From: Peteryoungia algae
GTDB lineage: Bacteria > Pseudomonadota > Alphaproteobacteria > Rhizobiales > Rhizobiaceae
DNA length: 64,000 nt
Direction: 5' to 3'
Assembly (NCBI RefSeq): GCF_030369675.1
Contig: NZ_CP128477.1
Span: 4,172,501-4,236,500 of the forward strand
A program made the translations under genes and the position numbers. The notes under the pieces are model-generated. The model searched no databases. It saw only the letters and a list, made by a program, of their open reading frames with translations, and was not told where the DNA came from. Positions 45,366 to 55,001 of this stretch are shown here, piece after piece. The stretch's first letter is position 1; each line of letters opens with the position of its first letter.

Positions 45366-46526
45366 ATGACCGAGTTGTCGCGTGACTTTGTGGTTGAGGC
45401 GTTGAAGGGGATCCGTGGCCCGGATCTGGACGGAAACATCGTCGACCTGGGAATGGTCTCCGACGTTTTCATCTCGGACGGAAAGGTCTATTTTTCCATC
45501 AATGTTCCCGCCGAGCGTGCTCAGGAACTGGAGCCATTGCGGCAGGCGGCCGAGCGCACGGTCAAGGCAATTCCGGGGGTCAAGGGAGCCGTGGTCAGCC
45601 TGACTGCCGAGCGCAAGCAGGGATCTGCTCCGCCACCGCCGCGCCCTCAGGCCGCTGCGCCCGCCCATGGCCATGGGCATGGGCACAATCACGGTCCCGC
45701 CCCCAGTGGCCAGCAGAAAACGAAGGCAGGCGTTCCCGGCATCGACGCCATCATTGCGGTTGCCTCCGGCAAGGGTGGCGTCGGCAAGTCGACCACATCA
45801 GTCAACCTCGCTCTGGCGCTCAAGGCCAATGGCCTGCGTGTCGGCATTCTCGATGCGGACGTCTACGGCCCGTCGATGCCGCGCCTTCTCGGAATTACCG
45901 GTCGGCCGCAGCAGATCGAGAACCGCATCATCGTGCCGATGGAGAATTACGGCATCAAGGTCATGTCCATGGGCTTCCTCGTCGATGAAGGCACGGCGAT
46001 GATCTGGCGCGGGCCGATGGTCCAGTCGGCTCTCATGCAGATGCTGCGCGAAGTCGCCTGGGGTGATCTCGACGTGCTCGTGGTCGACATGCCGCCGGGC
46101 ACCGGTGACGCGCAATTGACCATGGCGCAGCAGGTGCCACTGTCTGGCGCCGTCATCGTCTCGACGCCGCAGGACCTGGCCCTGATCGATGCCCGCAAGG
46201 GACTGAACATGTTCAACAAGGTCGAGGTGCCCGTGCTCGGCATCGTCGAGAACATGAGCTACTTCATCGCGCCCGACACAGGCAATCGCTACGATATCTT
46301 CGGCCATGGCGGTGCGAAGACCGAAGCCGAGACGATCGGCGTGCCCTTCCTCGGCGAAGTGCCTTTGACGATTTCCATCCGCGAGACATCCGATGCCGGT
46401 ACGCCTGTCGTGGTCAGCGAGCCCGACGGTCCGCAGGCGAAGATCTATCGCGACATCGCGACGAAGGTCTGGGAGCAGGTGAAGGCCCGGTCCGGCCGCG
46501 CCGCGCCCTCGATCGTCTTTGAGTGA
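45366..46526 (+). CDS. mrp: Mrp/NBP35-family Fe-S carrier ATPase
   Basis: The 386-residue product (ATG 45366) has an N-terminal MIP18/DUF59 domain (1-85), a linker with the His-rich stretch HGHGHGHNHG (about 99-108), and a ParA-type P-loop ATPase with GKGGVGKST (from 135) and DADVYGPSMPRLLG. Such proteins deliver Fe-S clusters to apoproteins. The CxxC that bridges the cluster in Mrp/NBP35 dimers is missing: the matching segment reads ENMSYFIAPDTG (295-306). A sigma-54-type promoter and hairpins lie upstream. Confidence 0.93.
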   Translation: MTELSRDFVVEALKGIRGPDLDGNIVDLGMVSDVFISDGKVYFSINVPAERAQELEPLRQAAERTVKAIPGVKGAVVSLTAERKQGSAPPPPRPQAAAPAHGHGHGHNHGPAPSGQQKTKAGVPGIDAIIAVASGKGGVGKSTTSVNLALALKANGLRVGILDADVYGPSMPRLLGITGRPQQIENRIIVPMENYGIKVMSMGFLVDEGTAMIWRGPMVQSALMQMLREVAWGDLDVLVVDMPPGTGDAQLTMAQQVPLSGAVIVSTPQDLALIDARKGLNMFNKVEVPVLGIVENMSYFIAPDTGNRYDIFGHGGAKTEAETIGVPFLGEVPLTISIRETSDAGTPVVVSEPDGPQAKIYRDIATKVWEQVKARSGRAAPSIVFE

Positions 46527-46680
46527 TCTGAGCTGAATTCAGGCGGCTGTTCCGGTTTCGGCTGAGCCAGCCGTGCACGGGCAGCATTGCTGTGCTGCAG
46601 CAATTGCTTTGGCTTTCGCTTCGGGTCTATGATTGTGTCCAAGACTTCCAACGCCGGCGTGCCACGAAGGTGACCAGTCC

Positions 46681-47658
46681 TTGATCAGGGCCTATCGAAG
46701 AGACGGAAGTGTCGAAGTCATCGGCAAAGAGCCGATATCTGGCGATTTTCCCGAAGACATCATCTGGATTGATCTGATTACGCCGACGCTCGAGGAGGAA
46801 CACCTCGTGGAGGCCCGGATCGGCATTCCCCTTCCGACACCGGAAGAGTTGAAGGATATCGAGCCGTCCAGCCGTCTGTATGTCGAGCACGACGCCATCT
46901 ACATGACGGCGTCGCTGCTCTACCGGACGGAATCCACCTATCCCTTGTTGAGCGATGTCGCCTTCATCCTCTCTCGCGGCCGCCTGATCACCATCCGCTA
47001 CGCCGAGCCGAAGTCGTTTGCCCTTTTCAGTGCCAGCCTGTTGCGGATGAATGGCCAGTGCGACACCGGCGCAAAGCTGCTCGGCCACCTTCTCGAGACC
47101 ATCATCGACCGCACCGCCGAGATCCTGGAAACGCTTGCTGCCCGCCTCGATGCGCTGTCGATCACCATCTTTGTCAACCGAAAGGCTGCCAAGCGCCGCC
47201 CACCGCGTTTCCTGGAAGACAAGCTTCTCGATATCGCCAGCCATCACCAACTGGTCAGCAAGCTGCGCGACAGCCTCGTTTCGCTGTCTCGCCTCGTCGT
47301 GTTCCTCCAGTCGCAACCGATCGTGCGGCGCGAGGAAGAGGCGGCCGAACTCTGCAGCATCGTTGCGCGCGACATTCAGTCGCTCGGTGAGCATGCGGCC
47401 TTTGTCGGCACCAACATCACCTTCATGCTCGATGCCTCGCTCGGACTGATCAATGTCGAGCAGAATGCCATCATCAAGATCTTTTCGATCGCCTCGGTGG
47501 TCTTCCTGCCGCCCACTCTGGTCGCATCGATCTACGGCATGAACTTTGACTTCATGCCGGAACTCGCATGGAATCTTGGATATCCGCTGGCGCTTTTCGC
47601 CATGCTTTTGTCCGCCATCATCCCCTTCCTGTTTTTCCGTTGGAAAGGCTGGCTCTAA
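46681..47658 (+). CDS. corA: CorA-family magnesium/cobalt transporter
   Basis: The TTG at 46681 (GAAGGTG upstream) gives 325 residues, the usual CorA length. The large cytosolic domain is followed by two membrane helices near the C-terminus, with the selectivity motif YGMNFDFMPEL between them. The N-terminal MIRAYRRDGSV-type start agrees with other alphaproteobacterial CorA proteins. Kup follows after 15 bp, so the two cation transporters form one transcription unit. Confidence 0.94.
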   Translation: MIRAYRRDGSVEVIGKEPISGDFPEDIIWIDLITPTLEEEHLVEARIGIPLPTPEELKDIEPSSRLYVEHDAIYMTASLLYRTESTYPLLSDVAFILSRGRLITIRYAEPKSFALFSASLLRMNGQCDTGAKLLGHLLETIIDRTAEILETLAARLDALSITIFVNRKAAKRRPPRFLEDKLLDIASHHQLVSKLRDSLVSLSRLVVFLQSQPIVRREEEAAELCSIVARDIQSLGEHAAFVGTNITFMLDASLGLINVEQNAIIKIFSIASVVFLPPTLVASIYGMNFDFMPELAWNLGYPLALFAMLLSAIIPFLFFRWKGWL

Positions 47659-47673
47659 CGAGCCTGTAGTCCC

Positions 47674-49575
47674 ATGCAAAAGATCGATGACCAGTCCGGG
47701 GCTGGACCGAAGGATGCGCGCAGTCTTCTTCTTCTCGCGCTCGGTTCAGTCGGCGTCGTCTATGGCGACATCGGCACAAGCCCCCTCTATGCCTTTCGTG
47801 AGGCGCTGAAGCCCATCGGCGTCGACGGCATCACTCGCGTCGAGGTCATCGGCGTGATCTCGCTGATGATCTGGTCCCTGACCATCATCGTCACCCTCAA
47901 ATACGTGCTGTTCCTGCTGCGCGCCGACAACGACGGTGAGGGTGGTACGCTGTCCCTTCTGGCGCTCCTGTCGAAGGCCGCCAATGGACATGGCCCGATC
48001 CTGATGGCTTTGGGGCTCATCGGTGCCGCACTCTTCCTCGGCGATTCCATGATCACGCCGGCGCTATCCGTGCTTTCCGCGGTCGAGGGCCTGAAGCTGG
48101 TGGCCCCCGAACTCTCGGATTTTGTCGTCCCGATCTCCCTGGCGATCCTGATCGGCCTCTTTGCTGTCCAGTCACGAGGGACGGGCGCTATGGCGCGCTT
48201 CTTCGGCCCGATCACCGCGCTCTGGTTCATCGTCATGGCGGCCGGCGGCATCATGCACATCTTCGATGATCTCGGCATCTTCGCGGCCTTCAATCCCTGG
48301 TATGCGGCAACCTTCATGGTGCGGGAAGGTTTTCTCGGGATCGTCGTCCTCGGCGCCGTCTTCCTGACGGTCACAGGTGCCGAAGCGCTCTATGCCGACC
48401 TTGGCCATTTCGGCCGCAGGCCAATCCAGCTTGCCTGGTTCGCGCTGATCTTTCCGGCGCTTGTCCTGAACTATCTGGGGCAGGGCGCCCTGGTTCTCAG
48501 CAATCCCGCTGCCATGTCCGATCCCTTCTTCCTGATGTTCCCGTCCTGGGCCTTGCTGCCGATCGTCATTCTGGCGACTTTTGCCACGATCATTGCCAGC
48601 CAGGCGGTCATCACCGGCGCCTTCTCGCTGGTTCGCCAGGCGATCCATCTCGGCTTCCTGCCGCGCATGCAGATCCTCTTCACCTCGGAAACCCAGACAG
48701 GCCAGATCTATCTGCCCTCGGTCAATACGCTTCTCCTGGTCGGCGTGCTGGCGCTTGTCCTGCTGTTCGAGAGCTCGGAAGCGCTCGCCACCGCCTATGG
48801 CATCTCCGTCACCGGGGCTATGGTGGTGACCACGATCATGGCCTTCGAATTCGTCCGCAAGAAGTGGAACTGGAGCCTGCCGCTCGCCACCGTCATGCTC
48901 CTTCCGCTGCTCGTCCTCGAACTCGTCTTCCTGGGGGCCAATCTGCTGAAGATCCAGGATGGCGGCTATGTGCCGGTTCTCTTTGCAGCCGCCTTCACCG
49001 TCGTCATGTGGACCTGGCGGCGGGGCACGGCGATCATCTTCCGGAAGACCCGGCGCGACGACATTCCGCTCGAAGACTTCGTCCGCATGATCGAAAAGAA
49101 GGGCGAGCATGGGCCGGCGCGTGTGTCCGGCACGGCGATCTTCCTGACCAGCGACCCGACCCGCGCGCCAGCGGCCCTGATGCACAATCTCAAGCACAAC
49201 CACGTCATCCATGAACGCAACATCATTCTCACCATCCGGACGCTCGGCCGGCCACGCGTCGCGGAGCACGAGCGGTTTGAGGTGGATGAGATCTCGGAAC
49301 GTTTCTCGCGCGTCGAGATACGATTCGGCTTCATGGAAACACAGAACGTCTCGAAGACGCTGGCCAGCCTGCGCCGCGGGGGGCTGAAGTTCGACATCAT
49401 GTCGACTTCCTTCTATCTGGGGCGGCGCAAGCTGGTGGTGGGTGCCGGCATGGGCATGCCCCATTGGCAGGATCGCCTTTACATAGCGCTCGCCGAGGCC
49501 GCCGCCGACCCGTCGGATTACTTCCGGCTGCCGGCGAACCGCGTCATTGAACTGGGCTCGCACGTCGTCATCTGA
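47674..49575 (+). CDS. kup: Kup-family potassium uptake protein
   Basis: The 633-residue protein is a K+/H+ symporter with 12 membrane helices and a C-terminal cytosolic domain. The signature [22 protein letters not shown] at the N-terminus, [11 protein letters not shown] and the later [18 protein letters not shown] are diagnostic. The length is normal. It follows corA at 15 bp. Confidence 0.97.
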   Translation: MQKIDDQSGAGPKDARSLLLLALGSVGVVYGDIGTSPLYAFREALKPIGVDGITRVEVIGVISLMIWSLTIIVTLKYVLFLLRADNDGEGGTLSLLALLSKAANGHGPILMALGLIGAALFLGDSMITPALSVLSAVEGLKLVAPELSDFVVPISLAILIGLFAVQSRGTGAMARFFGPITALWFIVMAAGGIMHIFDDLGIFAAFNPWYAATFMVREGFLGIVVLGAVFLTVTGAEALYADLGHFGRRPIQLAWFALIFPALVLNYLGQGALVLSNPAAMSDPFFLMFPSWALLPIVILATFATIIASQAVITGAFSLVRQAIHLGFLPRMQILFTSETQTGQIYLPSVNTLLLVGVLALVLLFESSEALATAYGISVTGAMVVTTIMAFEFVRKKWNWSLPLATVMLLPLLVLELVFLGANLLKIQDGGYVPVLFAAAFTVVMWTWRRGTAIIFRKTRRDDIPLEDFVRMIEKKGEHGPARVSGTAIFLTSDPTRAPAALMHNLKHNHVIHERNIILTIRTLGRPRVAEHERFEVDEISERFSRVEIRFGFMETQNVSKTLASLRRGGLKFDIMSTSFYLGRRKLVVGAGMGMPHWQDRLYIALAEAAADPSDYFRLPANRVIELGSHVVI

Positions 49576-49603
49576 CGGCGAGGGAGCGCCGCGAAATACA
49601 GCA

Positions 49604-49630
49604 AGGCCGTCGGCGCATCCGGCGGCCTTA
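49604..49630 (+). terminator. weak terminator after kup
   Basis: AAGGCCG pairs with CGGCCTT around a 13-base loop about 30 bases after the kup stop. Only a few Ts follow, so efficiency is uncertain. Confidence 0.45.
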
Positions 49631-49749
49631 TCCGTTTCTCCCGTGCACTCTCGAACCTGTGATCCGGTGTTAACCAAGCATCAAGGTTAACAGGAGATAT
49701 TTCTCTAATGTAATCCTGTTGGGGACCGGTACGCCGGACCCGCGTCGGT

Positions 49750-50943
49750 ATGAGTTGGAGTGTGGCCTTGCGTCCCAAGTTTCGTCCTTCGAAGAAGGTC
49801 CTCTCCCGATTGGAGAACTGGACCTCTCCCCTGGTCTTCGGCCTCGCCTCCTGGCTGATCTTCCCCACTGTGGCCGCCCAGGCCGATATGGCCGGTCTTC
49901 TCACCGGGCTTGATCGTGGCACCAGCAATTGGCGCATGGTCATGACATCGTCGCCGGCCGGCTCCATCCACCAGGCCAGTCTCGCCTTTTCCGAGGACGA
50001 GGCGTCCTTGGCCCTCTCCGGGGGCGCGGGCCTCATTCTGCCCGATGGCCGCCGGATCGCCTTCGATGGCGGCAAGGCGGATCCCGGTTCCCTGCCGGAC
50101 GAAATGCGCGTCACCCGCGACCAGAAGAAGGGCAGGGTGGTCGCTGTCGAACACATGCTGCCGCCGCGCGCTTTCTCTGCCGGATCGATCCTGCAGCGCT
50201 CCAGCTCCCTCATGGAGCCGAAACTGAAGACGCCGTCCGTATTCGCCCGCGAAGGCGACAAGGCGACGCCGGTCGAACTCGCAAGTTTCTATTTCAAGCG
50301 CGACAAGCCGCCTGTCGACCCGTCACTCACGCCGATGGTCGCGGACCTCGTCACAAACGCGGTTCCCGACGTGTTGGCGACCGCCTACGCGCCACCGCCA
50401 CCGGATTATGCCTCTGTCTCCCCGTTCGACAGCATCCTCACGGATCAGCAGGAGGACCAGGGCCGCTTCATTCCGGAGATCGGGCCGCAGGACCATGCCT
50501 GGGCCGCCACCCCGCTGCCGGCCGGTGTCTTCTCCGACAAGGAGCAGAAATGTCTGGCAGAGGGCATCTATTTCGAAGCACGCGGAGAATCGGTGAAAGG
50601 CCAGGCGGCCGTTGCTCAGGTCATCCTCAACCGCGTCCGCAACCCACACTATCCGGGCAGCATTTGCGGCGTCGTCTATCAGAACGAGGACTGGCGCAAC
50701 CGTTGCCAGTTCTCCTTCGCCTGCGACCGTATCCCCGACATCATCACCTCACCGCGCCACTGGAAGGTCGCCAAGGAGATTGCCATGGCGGTCACCGCCG
50801 GCAAGATCTGGTTCAAGGATGTCGGCTCGGCCACCCATTACCACGCGACCTATGTCCGCCCCGCCTGGGGCCCGACGATGAAACGGGTCGAGAAGATCGG
50901 CAAGCACATCTTCTACCGCACCTATGGCGGCGGCTGGAGCTGA
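49750..50943 (+). CDS. cell wall hydrolase, SleB/CwlJ family
   Basis: The 397-residue product has an N-terminal hydrophobic segment (LVFGLASWLIFPTVAAQADM, about 28-47) that serves as signal or anchor. A Pro-rich, poorly structured middle part follows. The C-terminal 130 residues form the Hydrolase_2 (SleB/CwlJ) domain: CLAEGIYFEARGESVKGQAAVAQVILNRV with the catalytic-type Glu, then WRNRCQFSFACD and GSATHYHATYVRPAW. It would act on peptidoglycan in the periplasm. The start codon is uncertain because no good Shine-Dalgarno is present. Confidence 0.88.
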   Translation: MSWSVALRPKFRPSKKVLSRLENWTSPLVFGLASWLIFPTVAAQADMAGLLTGLDRGTSNWRMVMTSSPAGSIHQASLAFSEDEASLALSGGAGLILPDGRRIAFDGGKADPGSLPDEMRVTRDQKKGRVVAVEHMLPPRAFSAGSILQRSSSLMEPKLKTPSVFAREGDKATPVELASFYFKRDKPPVDPSLTPMVADLVTNAVPDVLATAYAPPPPDYASVSPFDSILTDQQEDQGRFIPEIGPQDHAWAATPLPAGVFSDKEQKCLAEGIYFEARGESVKGQAAVAQVILNRVRNPHYPGSICGVVYQNEDWRNRCQFSFACDRIPDIITSPRHWKVAKEIAMAVTAGKIWFKDVGSATHYHATYVRPAWGPTMKRVEKIGKHIFYRTYGGGWS

Positions 50944-51308
50944 TCGCACCAGTCGACATGCCGCATGTCTGACCGCCAACCCGACACGAACCGAGCGCTG
51001 ACTCGTTCTGCAAGGCCCCGGCGCGAGTCTCCGGCGTCCGGCAAGCGCGGGATTCTCGTGCTTGTTTGCAGCCAAGTGGACCGAATTGTCCCATGTCATG
51101 CGGCATAAAACGCCGCATTGAGCTTAAGCCTATGAAATATATGGGTTAATTTGTCTTGTAACTTGCCCTCTCTATGCCTTGACTATGCGGGGCCTCAAAA
51201 TTATGGTGCGGCCGACTTCAAAGCGGGCCAGAAGGGTTTGTATCCGGCCGTTTCTGCATTCCTTTCGGGCGTAAACGGCCCATAGAAGACGGAGCGGGCG
51301 AACTGACC
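50944..51308. other. intergenic region before the F0 ATP synthase operon
   Basis: The 365 bases carry no gene. A perfect inverted repeat ATGCGGC-ATAAAAC-GCCGCAT (51098-51118) may help end the hydrolase transcript, although no T-run follows. The promoter at 51179-51207 lies in its right half. Confidence 0.6.
51179..51207 (+). promoter_or_regulatory. predicted promoter of the atpI-B-E-b'-b operon
   Basis: TTGACT and TATGGT are spaced by 17 bases, about 100 bases before the atpI start codon, giving a normal sigma-70 layout. Confidence 0.6.
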
Positions 51309-51671
51309 ATGACGGACAAGCAAGAAGAGGGTCTGGACGAACGTCGTCGACGACTGGCCGCGGAGCTCGCACAGCGAGGTGTCGCGGACAAGACCGAGGA
51401 ACGCGACGAGAAGCGCGCCGAAGAAACCCGGAAGGGTTACGGAATGGCGATGAAGATCTCGAGCGAATTCATCTCGGCGGTCATCGTGGGTGCGATCCTG
51501 GGCTATCTTTTTGACCACTTTGTGGGCACGGGGCCATGGGGCATGATTGTCATGTTGCTGTTGGGCTTCTGTGCCGGCGTATTGAACGTCATGCGGACTG
51601 TGGGAATGGTGGCCTCGGCTCATCCGGCGGATCGCAAGATGGATTTGACCAACAAGGGCGAAGACCGCTAG
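51309..51671 (+). CDS. atpI: ATP synthase protein I
   Basis: The 120-residue protein has a charged N-terminal half (EEGLDERRRRLAAELAQRG) and two membrane helices near 55-105, as in AtpI proteins that help assemble the c-ring. It is the first gene of the F0 operon in alphaproteobacteria, and its Arg/Glu-rich N-terminus is typical of the rhizobial form. atpB follows after 57 bases. Confidence 0.92.
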   Translation: MTDKQEEGLDERRRRLAAELAQRGVADKTEERDEKRAEETRKGYGMAMKISSEFISAVIVGAILGYLFDHFVGTGPWGMIVMLLLGFCAGVLNVMRTVGMVASAHPADRKMDLTNKGEDR

Positions 51672-51728
51672 TCGGTCGTCGCAGTATGAAAGTGCCCGCC
51701 TCTGGCGGCAAAAGCGAAAGAGCAGAAC

Positions 51729-52481
51729 GTGGCGAACGATCCGACTCATCAGTTCCTGGTTCAAAAGATTGTGCCGATCGAAATCGGTGGAATCGATTTC
51801 TCCTTCACCAACGCTTCGCTGTTCATGGTCGCAACGGTCGCAGTCGCTGCCGGTTTCCTCTATTTTTCCACGGCCAATCGCGGCTTGATCCCGACGCGCA
51901 TGCAGTCGGTCGCCGAGATGTCCTATGAATTCATTGCCTCGATGCTGCGCGAAGGTGCCGGCAGTCACGGGATGAAGTTCTTCCCCATGGTTTTCTCGCT
52001 GTTCATGTTCATTCTGACGGCGAACCTTCTCGGGATGATGCCTTACTTCTTCACCGTCACCAGCCAGATCATCGTGACCTTCGCCCTCGCGCTCTTCGTC
52101 ATCGGCACAGTGGTCGTCTACGGCTTCTACAAGCACGGTTTCCACTTCTTGCAGATCTTCGTCCCGAGCGGTGTTCCCGGCGCGCTTCTGCCGCTGGTCG
52201 TGATGATTGAAATCATCTCGTTCCTGTCGCGTCCGATCTCTCTCTCCGTGCGTCTCTTCGCCAATATGCTGGCCGGACACATCACGCTCAAGGTTTTCGC
52301 AGGCTTCGTCACCTCGCTCAGCGCGCTCGGTGCGCTCGGCATCGGTGGTGCGATCCTGCCCCTTCTCATGACCGTCGCCCTGACGGGTCTCGAGTTCCTC
52401 GTCGCCTTCCTCCAGGCCTACGTTTTTGCGGTGCTGACTTGCATGTACCTCAACGACGCAATACACCCCGGCGGGCACTAA
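51729..52481 (+). CDS. atpB: F0F1 ATP synthase subunit a
   Basis: The GTG at 51729 gives 250 residues. Subunit a forms the proton half-channels at the c-ring. The essential Arg lies in [17 protein letters not shown] (near 165-181), and the conserved late helix [26 protein letters not shown] is present. The operon order atpI-B-E-b'-b is that of Rhizobiales; the F1 genes are elsewhere on the chromosome. Confidence 0.97.
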   Translation: MANDPTHQFLVQKIVPIEIGGIDFSFTNASLFMVATVAVAAGFLYFSTANRGLIPTRMQSVAEMSYEFIASMLREGAGSHGMKFFPMVFSLFMFILTANLLGMMPYFFTVTSQIIVTFALALFVIGTVVVYGFYKHGFHFLQIFVPSGVPGALLPLVVMIEIISFLSRPISLSVRLFANMLAGHITLKVFAGFVTSLSALGALGIGGAILPLLMTVALTGLEFLVAFLQAYVFAVLTCMYLNDAIHPGGH

Positions 52482-52549
52482 GGATCACCGACATCGGCGC
52501 TTTCGCGCCAGTCAAAAGCCGCAACAACCCATCTCGAAGGAGTTTATTC

Positions 52550-52777
52550 ATGGAAGCGGAAGCAGCAAAGTACATCGGCGCAGGTCTGGCTTGCTTTGGC
52601 ATGGCCGGCACGGCTCTTGGCCTCGGCAACATCTTCGGCAATTACCTGGCGGGCGCTCTGCGCAATCCGTCTGCCGCTGACAGCCAGTTCGGCCGTCTGG
52701 TATTCGGCTTCGCCGTTACGGAAGCTCTGGGCATCTTCTCGCTGCTCATCGCTCTCCTTCTCCTGTTCGCCGTCTGA
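52550..52777 (+). CDS. atpE: F0F1 ATP synthase subunit c
   Basis: The 75-residue proteolipid has two membrane helices. The first contains the Gly-rich stretch [21 protein letters not shown] and the second the ion-binding carboxylate Glu58 in [20 protein letters not shown], which points to protons rather than Na+. A strong Shine-Dalgarno (GAAGGAG) precedes the ATG. It lies 68 bases behind atpB. Confidence 0.98.
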   Translation: MEAEAAKYIGAGLACFGMAGTALGLGNIFGNYLAGALRNPSAADSQFGRLVFGFAVTEALGIFSLLIALLLLFAV

Positions 52778-52858
52778 TAACGGCTGGAGTTTGAGATCAC
52801 GGCGCGCCGACAAGGACGCCGTGATCTCGTGCATCTGAGCATACACCTGGAGGTGAGC

Positions 52859-53449
52859 ATGTTTGTGACCCCCGCCTTTGCAGAGGAAACTCCGGCAGAA
52901 GGCCAGCTTCACACCGAGACCGGCGTGGCCCAAGACGCGGGACATGGCGGCGGCGTGTTCCCGCCGTTCGATTTCTCGACCTATCCGTCGCAGCTTCTGT
53001 GGCTGGTGATTACCTTCGGCGTGTTCTACAGGCTCATGCAGAAGGTCATCGTTCCGCGCGTCGGCGGCATTCTCGAAAATCGTCACGACCGCATCGCTCA
53101 GGATCTCGACGAGGCTGCTCGTCTGAAGTCCGAAGCGGATGCTGCCATTGAAACATACGAGCGCGAGCTGACCGCGGCCAAGGCGAAAGCCGGCCAGATC
53201 GCGTCTGCCGCCCGTGATGCGTCCAAGGCCAAGGCCGACGCCGAGCGCGCTGCCATCGAAGCGGAACTCTCCGCAAAGATCGCTGCCGCCGAAAGCCGCA
53301 TCGCTGACATTAAGGCCCGCGCATTCGCTGAAGTCGACACGATCGCCATCGACACTGTCGGCACGATCGTCGAAGAACTCATCGGTGCCAAGTCGACCGC
53401 AGCCGACATCAAGGCTGCCGTGTCCGGCATCGCCAAGCAGGGAGCCTGA
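52859..53449 (+). CDS. F0F1 ATP synthase subunit b' (plant/alphaproteobacterial type)
   Basis: I place the start at ATG 52859 behind GGAGGTGAG, giving 196 residues; an in-frame start ten codons earlier exists. A short N-terminal extension rich in Gly/Thr precedes the single membrane helix ([19 protein letters not shown], about 42-60), followed by a long Ala/Lys/Glu-rich coiled coil. b' pairs with b in the peripheral stalk. The end is 5 bp before the next gene. Confidence 0.94.
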   Translation: MFVTPAFAEETPAEGQLHTETGVAQDAGHGGGVFPPFDFSTYPSQLLWLVITFGVFYRLMQKVIVPRVGGILENRHDRIAQDLDEAARLKSEADAAIETYERELTAAKAKAGQIASAARDASKAKADAERAAIEAELSAKIAAAESRIADIKARAFAEVDTIAIDTVGTIVEELIGAKSTAADIKAAVSGIAKQGA

Positions 53450-53454
53450 GCACC

Positions 53455-53934
53455 ATGGACGCAACATTTTGGGCATTCGTTGGTCTCATCCTGTTTCTCG
53501 TTCTCGTGGCCTACCTGAAGGTTCCGGGCATGATGGCCAAGGCCCTCGACGAGCGCGCGGACAAGATCCGCGACGAACTCGCCGAAGCCAAGCGCCTGCG
53601 CGAAGAGGCCCAGCACGTGCTGGCCGAATATCAGCGCAAGCGCAAGGAAGCCGAAGCCGAGGCAGCCTCGATCGTTGCTGCAGCCGAGCGCGAGGCCGCA
53701 GCCCTCACGGCTGAAGCCAAGCAGAAGACCGAGGAATTCGTGACCCGCCGCAACGCGCTTTCCGAGCAGAAGATCAAGCAGGCCGAAACCGAAGCCGTGA
53801 ACGCCGTTCGCGCTGCGGCCGTCGATCTCGCGATTGCCGCTGCCGAGAAGGTGCTTGCCAAGAAGGCCGACGAGGGTGTTCAGCAGACGCTGTTCAAGGC
53901 CTCTGTTGCAGAGGTTAAGTCGCGTCTGAACTGA
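53455..53934 (+). CDS. atpF: F0F1 ATP synthase subunit b
   Basis: The 159-residue stalk protein has one N-terminal membrane helix (TFWAFVGLILFLVLVAYL) and a long coiled-coil with repeated EAEAEAASIVAAAEREAAAL-type segments. It pairs with b' to form the peripheral stalk. A strong terminator follows 38 bases later, closing the F0 operon. Confidence 0.96.
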   Translation: MDATFWAFVGLILFLVLVAYLKVPGMMAKALDERADKIRDELAEAKRLREEAQHVLAEYQRKRKEAEAEAASIVAAAEREAAALTAEAKQKTEEFVTRRNALSEQKIKQAETEAVNAVRAAAVDLAIAAAEKVLAKKADEGVQQTLFKASVAEVKSRLN

Positions 53935-53972
53935 GTTCGGCCGACAAGCCTGCGAAGGCAGTCTGATTATTG

Positions 53973-54011
53973 ACGCCCCGATCGGTTCGCCCGGTCGGGG
54001 CGTTTTCGTTT
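53973..54011 (+). terminator. terminator of the F0 ATP synthase operon
   Basis: ACGCCCCGA and TCGGGGCGT form a perfect 9-bp stem around a 13-base loop, followed by TTTTCGTTT. Confidence 0.93.
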
Positions 54012-54174
54012 GCGAGGACAAGGGATGAAAACCTTCCGGCTTTCGTCTCTTGCACTGGACGTGCTTGGCGCAGGCGGCTGCCGCCCACCTGTACGGATGC
54101 CGACGGTCTGCTCGACCGAAGATCGTCCATGAGGGTTCAGGCTATCCTCTTGCAGCTGCAGGCCGGATGCTGAG

Positions 54175-54858
54175 TCAGTCGCGCTGGGGACCCGCTTCAT
54201 CGATCACTGTCGCCTTGAGGGGGCGAAAGCTCATGCGGTGCAGCGGACAGGGGCCGTGTGTGACGAGGGCGGTACGATGACGGTCGGTGCCGTAGCCGGC
54301 ATGAACTTCGAAGCCATAATCAGGATAGACGATGCCGGCCCGTACCATCATGCGATCGCGCATGACCTTGGCGATGATCGAGGCGGCTGCGATCGAGACC
54401 GAACGCGCATCGCCCTTCACCACCGCTTCGCCGGTACAGGTAAGCCCCATGGGAACATCGCGCCCGTCGGCCAGGACATGGCGTGCCTCGAGGCCCAGAC
54501 CGGCGACGGCCCGTCGCATGGCATCGAGGCTGGCTTTGCGGATGTCAATGATGTCGATCCGTTTCGGCGATGAGGAGGCGATGGAGACGGTGGCCAGGGA
54601 AAGGATCCGCTCATACAGCACTTCGCGCTGGGCGGCGGACAGCTTCTTCGAATCGTTCAGGCCCTCGGGAATGCGCTTCGGATCGAGAATGACGGCGGCC
54701 GCCACCACAGGGCCGGCCAGTGGCCCTCGGCCGGCCTCGTCCGTGCCGGCCACCGGCCACAGCAAACGCTTCCTGGCCCGGTTCTCCAGCGAGAAGTCCG
54801 GCACAAGCGGCAGGTCGGGAAAGAGGCCAGGAGAATCGGGTGGCGTGCGCTTTTTCAT
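54175..54858 (-). CDS. rnhB: ribonuclease HII
   Basis: The ATG at 54858 gives 227 residues. RNase HII removes RNA from RNA-DNA hybrids and misincorporated ribonucleotides. The acidic active site shows in [21 protein letters not shown] (Asp and Glu), the later Asp in [11 protein letters not shown], and [21 protein letters not shown]. The gene stands alone between the ATP synthase terminator and the radical SAM gene. Confidence 0.96.
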   Translation of the reverse strand: MKKRTPPDSPGLFPDLPLVPDFSLENRARKRLLWPVAGTDEAGRGPLAGPVVAAAVILDPKRIPEGLNDSKKLSAAQREVLYERILSLATVSIASSSPKRIDIIDIRKASLDAMRRAVAGLGLEARHVLADGRDVPMGLTCTGEAVVKGDARSVSIAAASIIAKVMRDRMMVRAGIVYPDYGFEVHAGYGTDRHRTALVTHGPCPLHRMSFRPLKATVIDEAGPQRD

Positions 54859-55001
54859 GCGGCTGAAATCGCACGCGCACCCGACCTCCTGCAAGTCCCC
54901 GGTCCCGATCGCCGATCATGGCGACAGGGGCGGCTTACCAGGGACAACATCCGGTGCGAGGCGGCGGACAACAGCACCGGAACTGAAAAAATCAAACAGT
55001 G

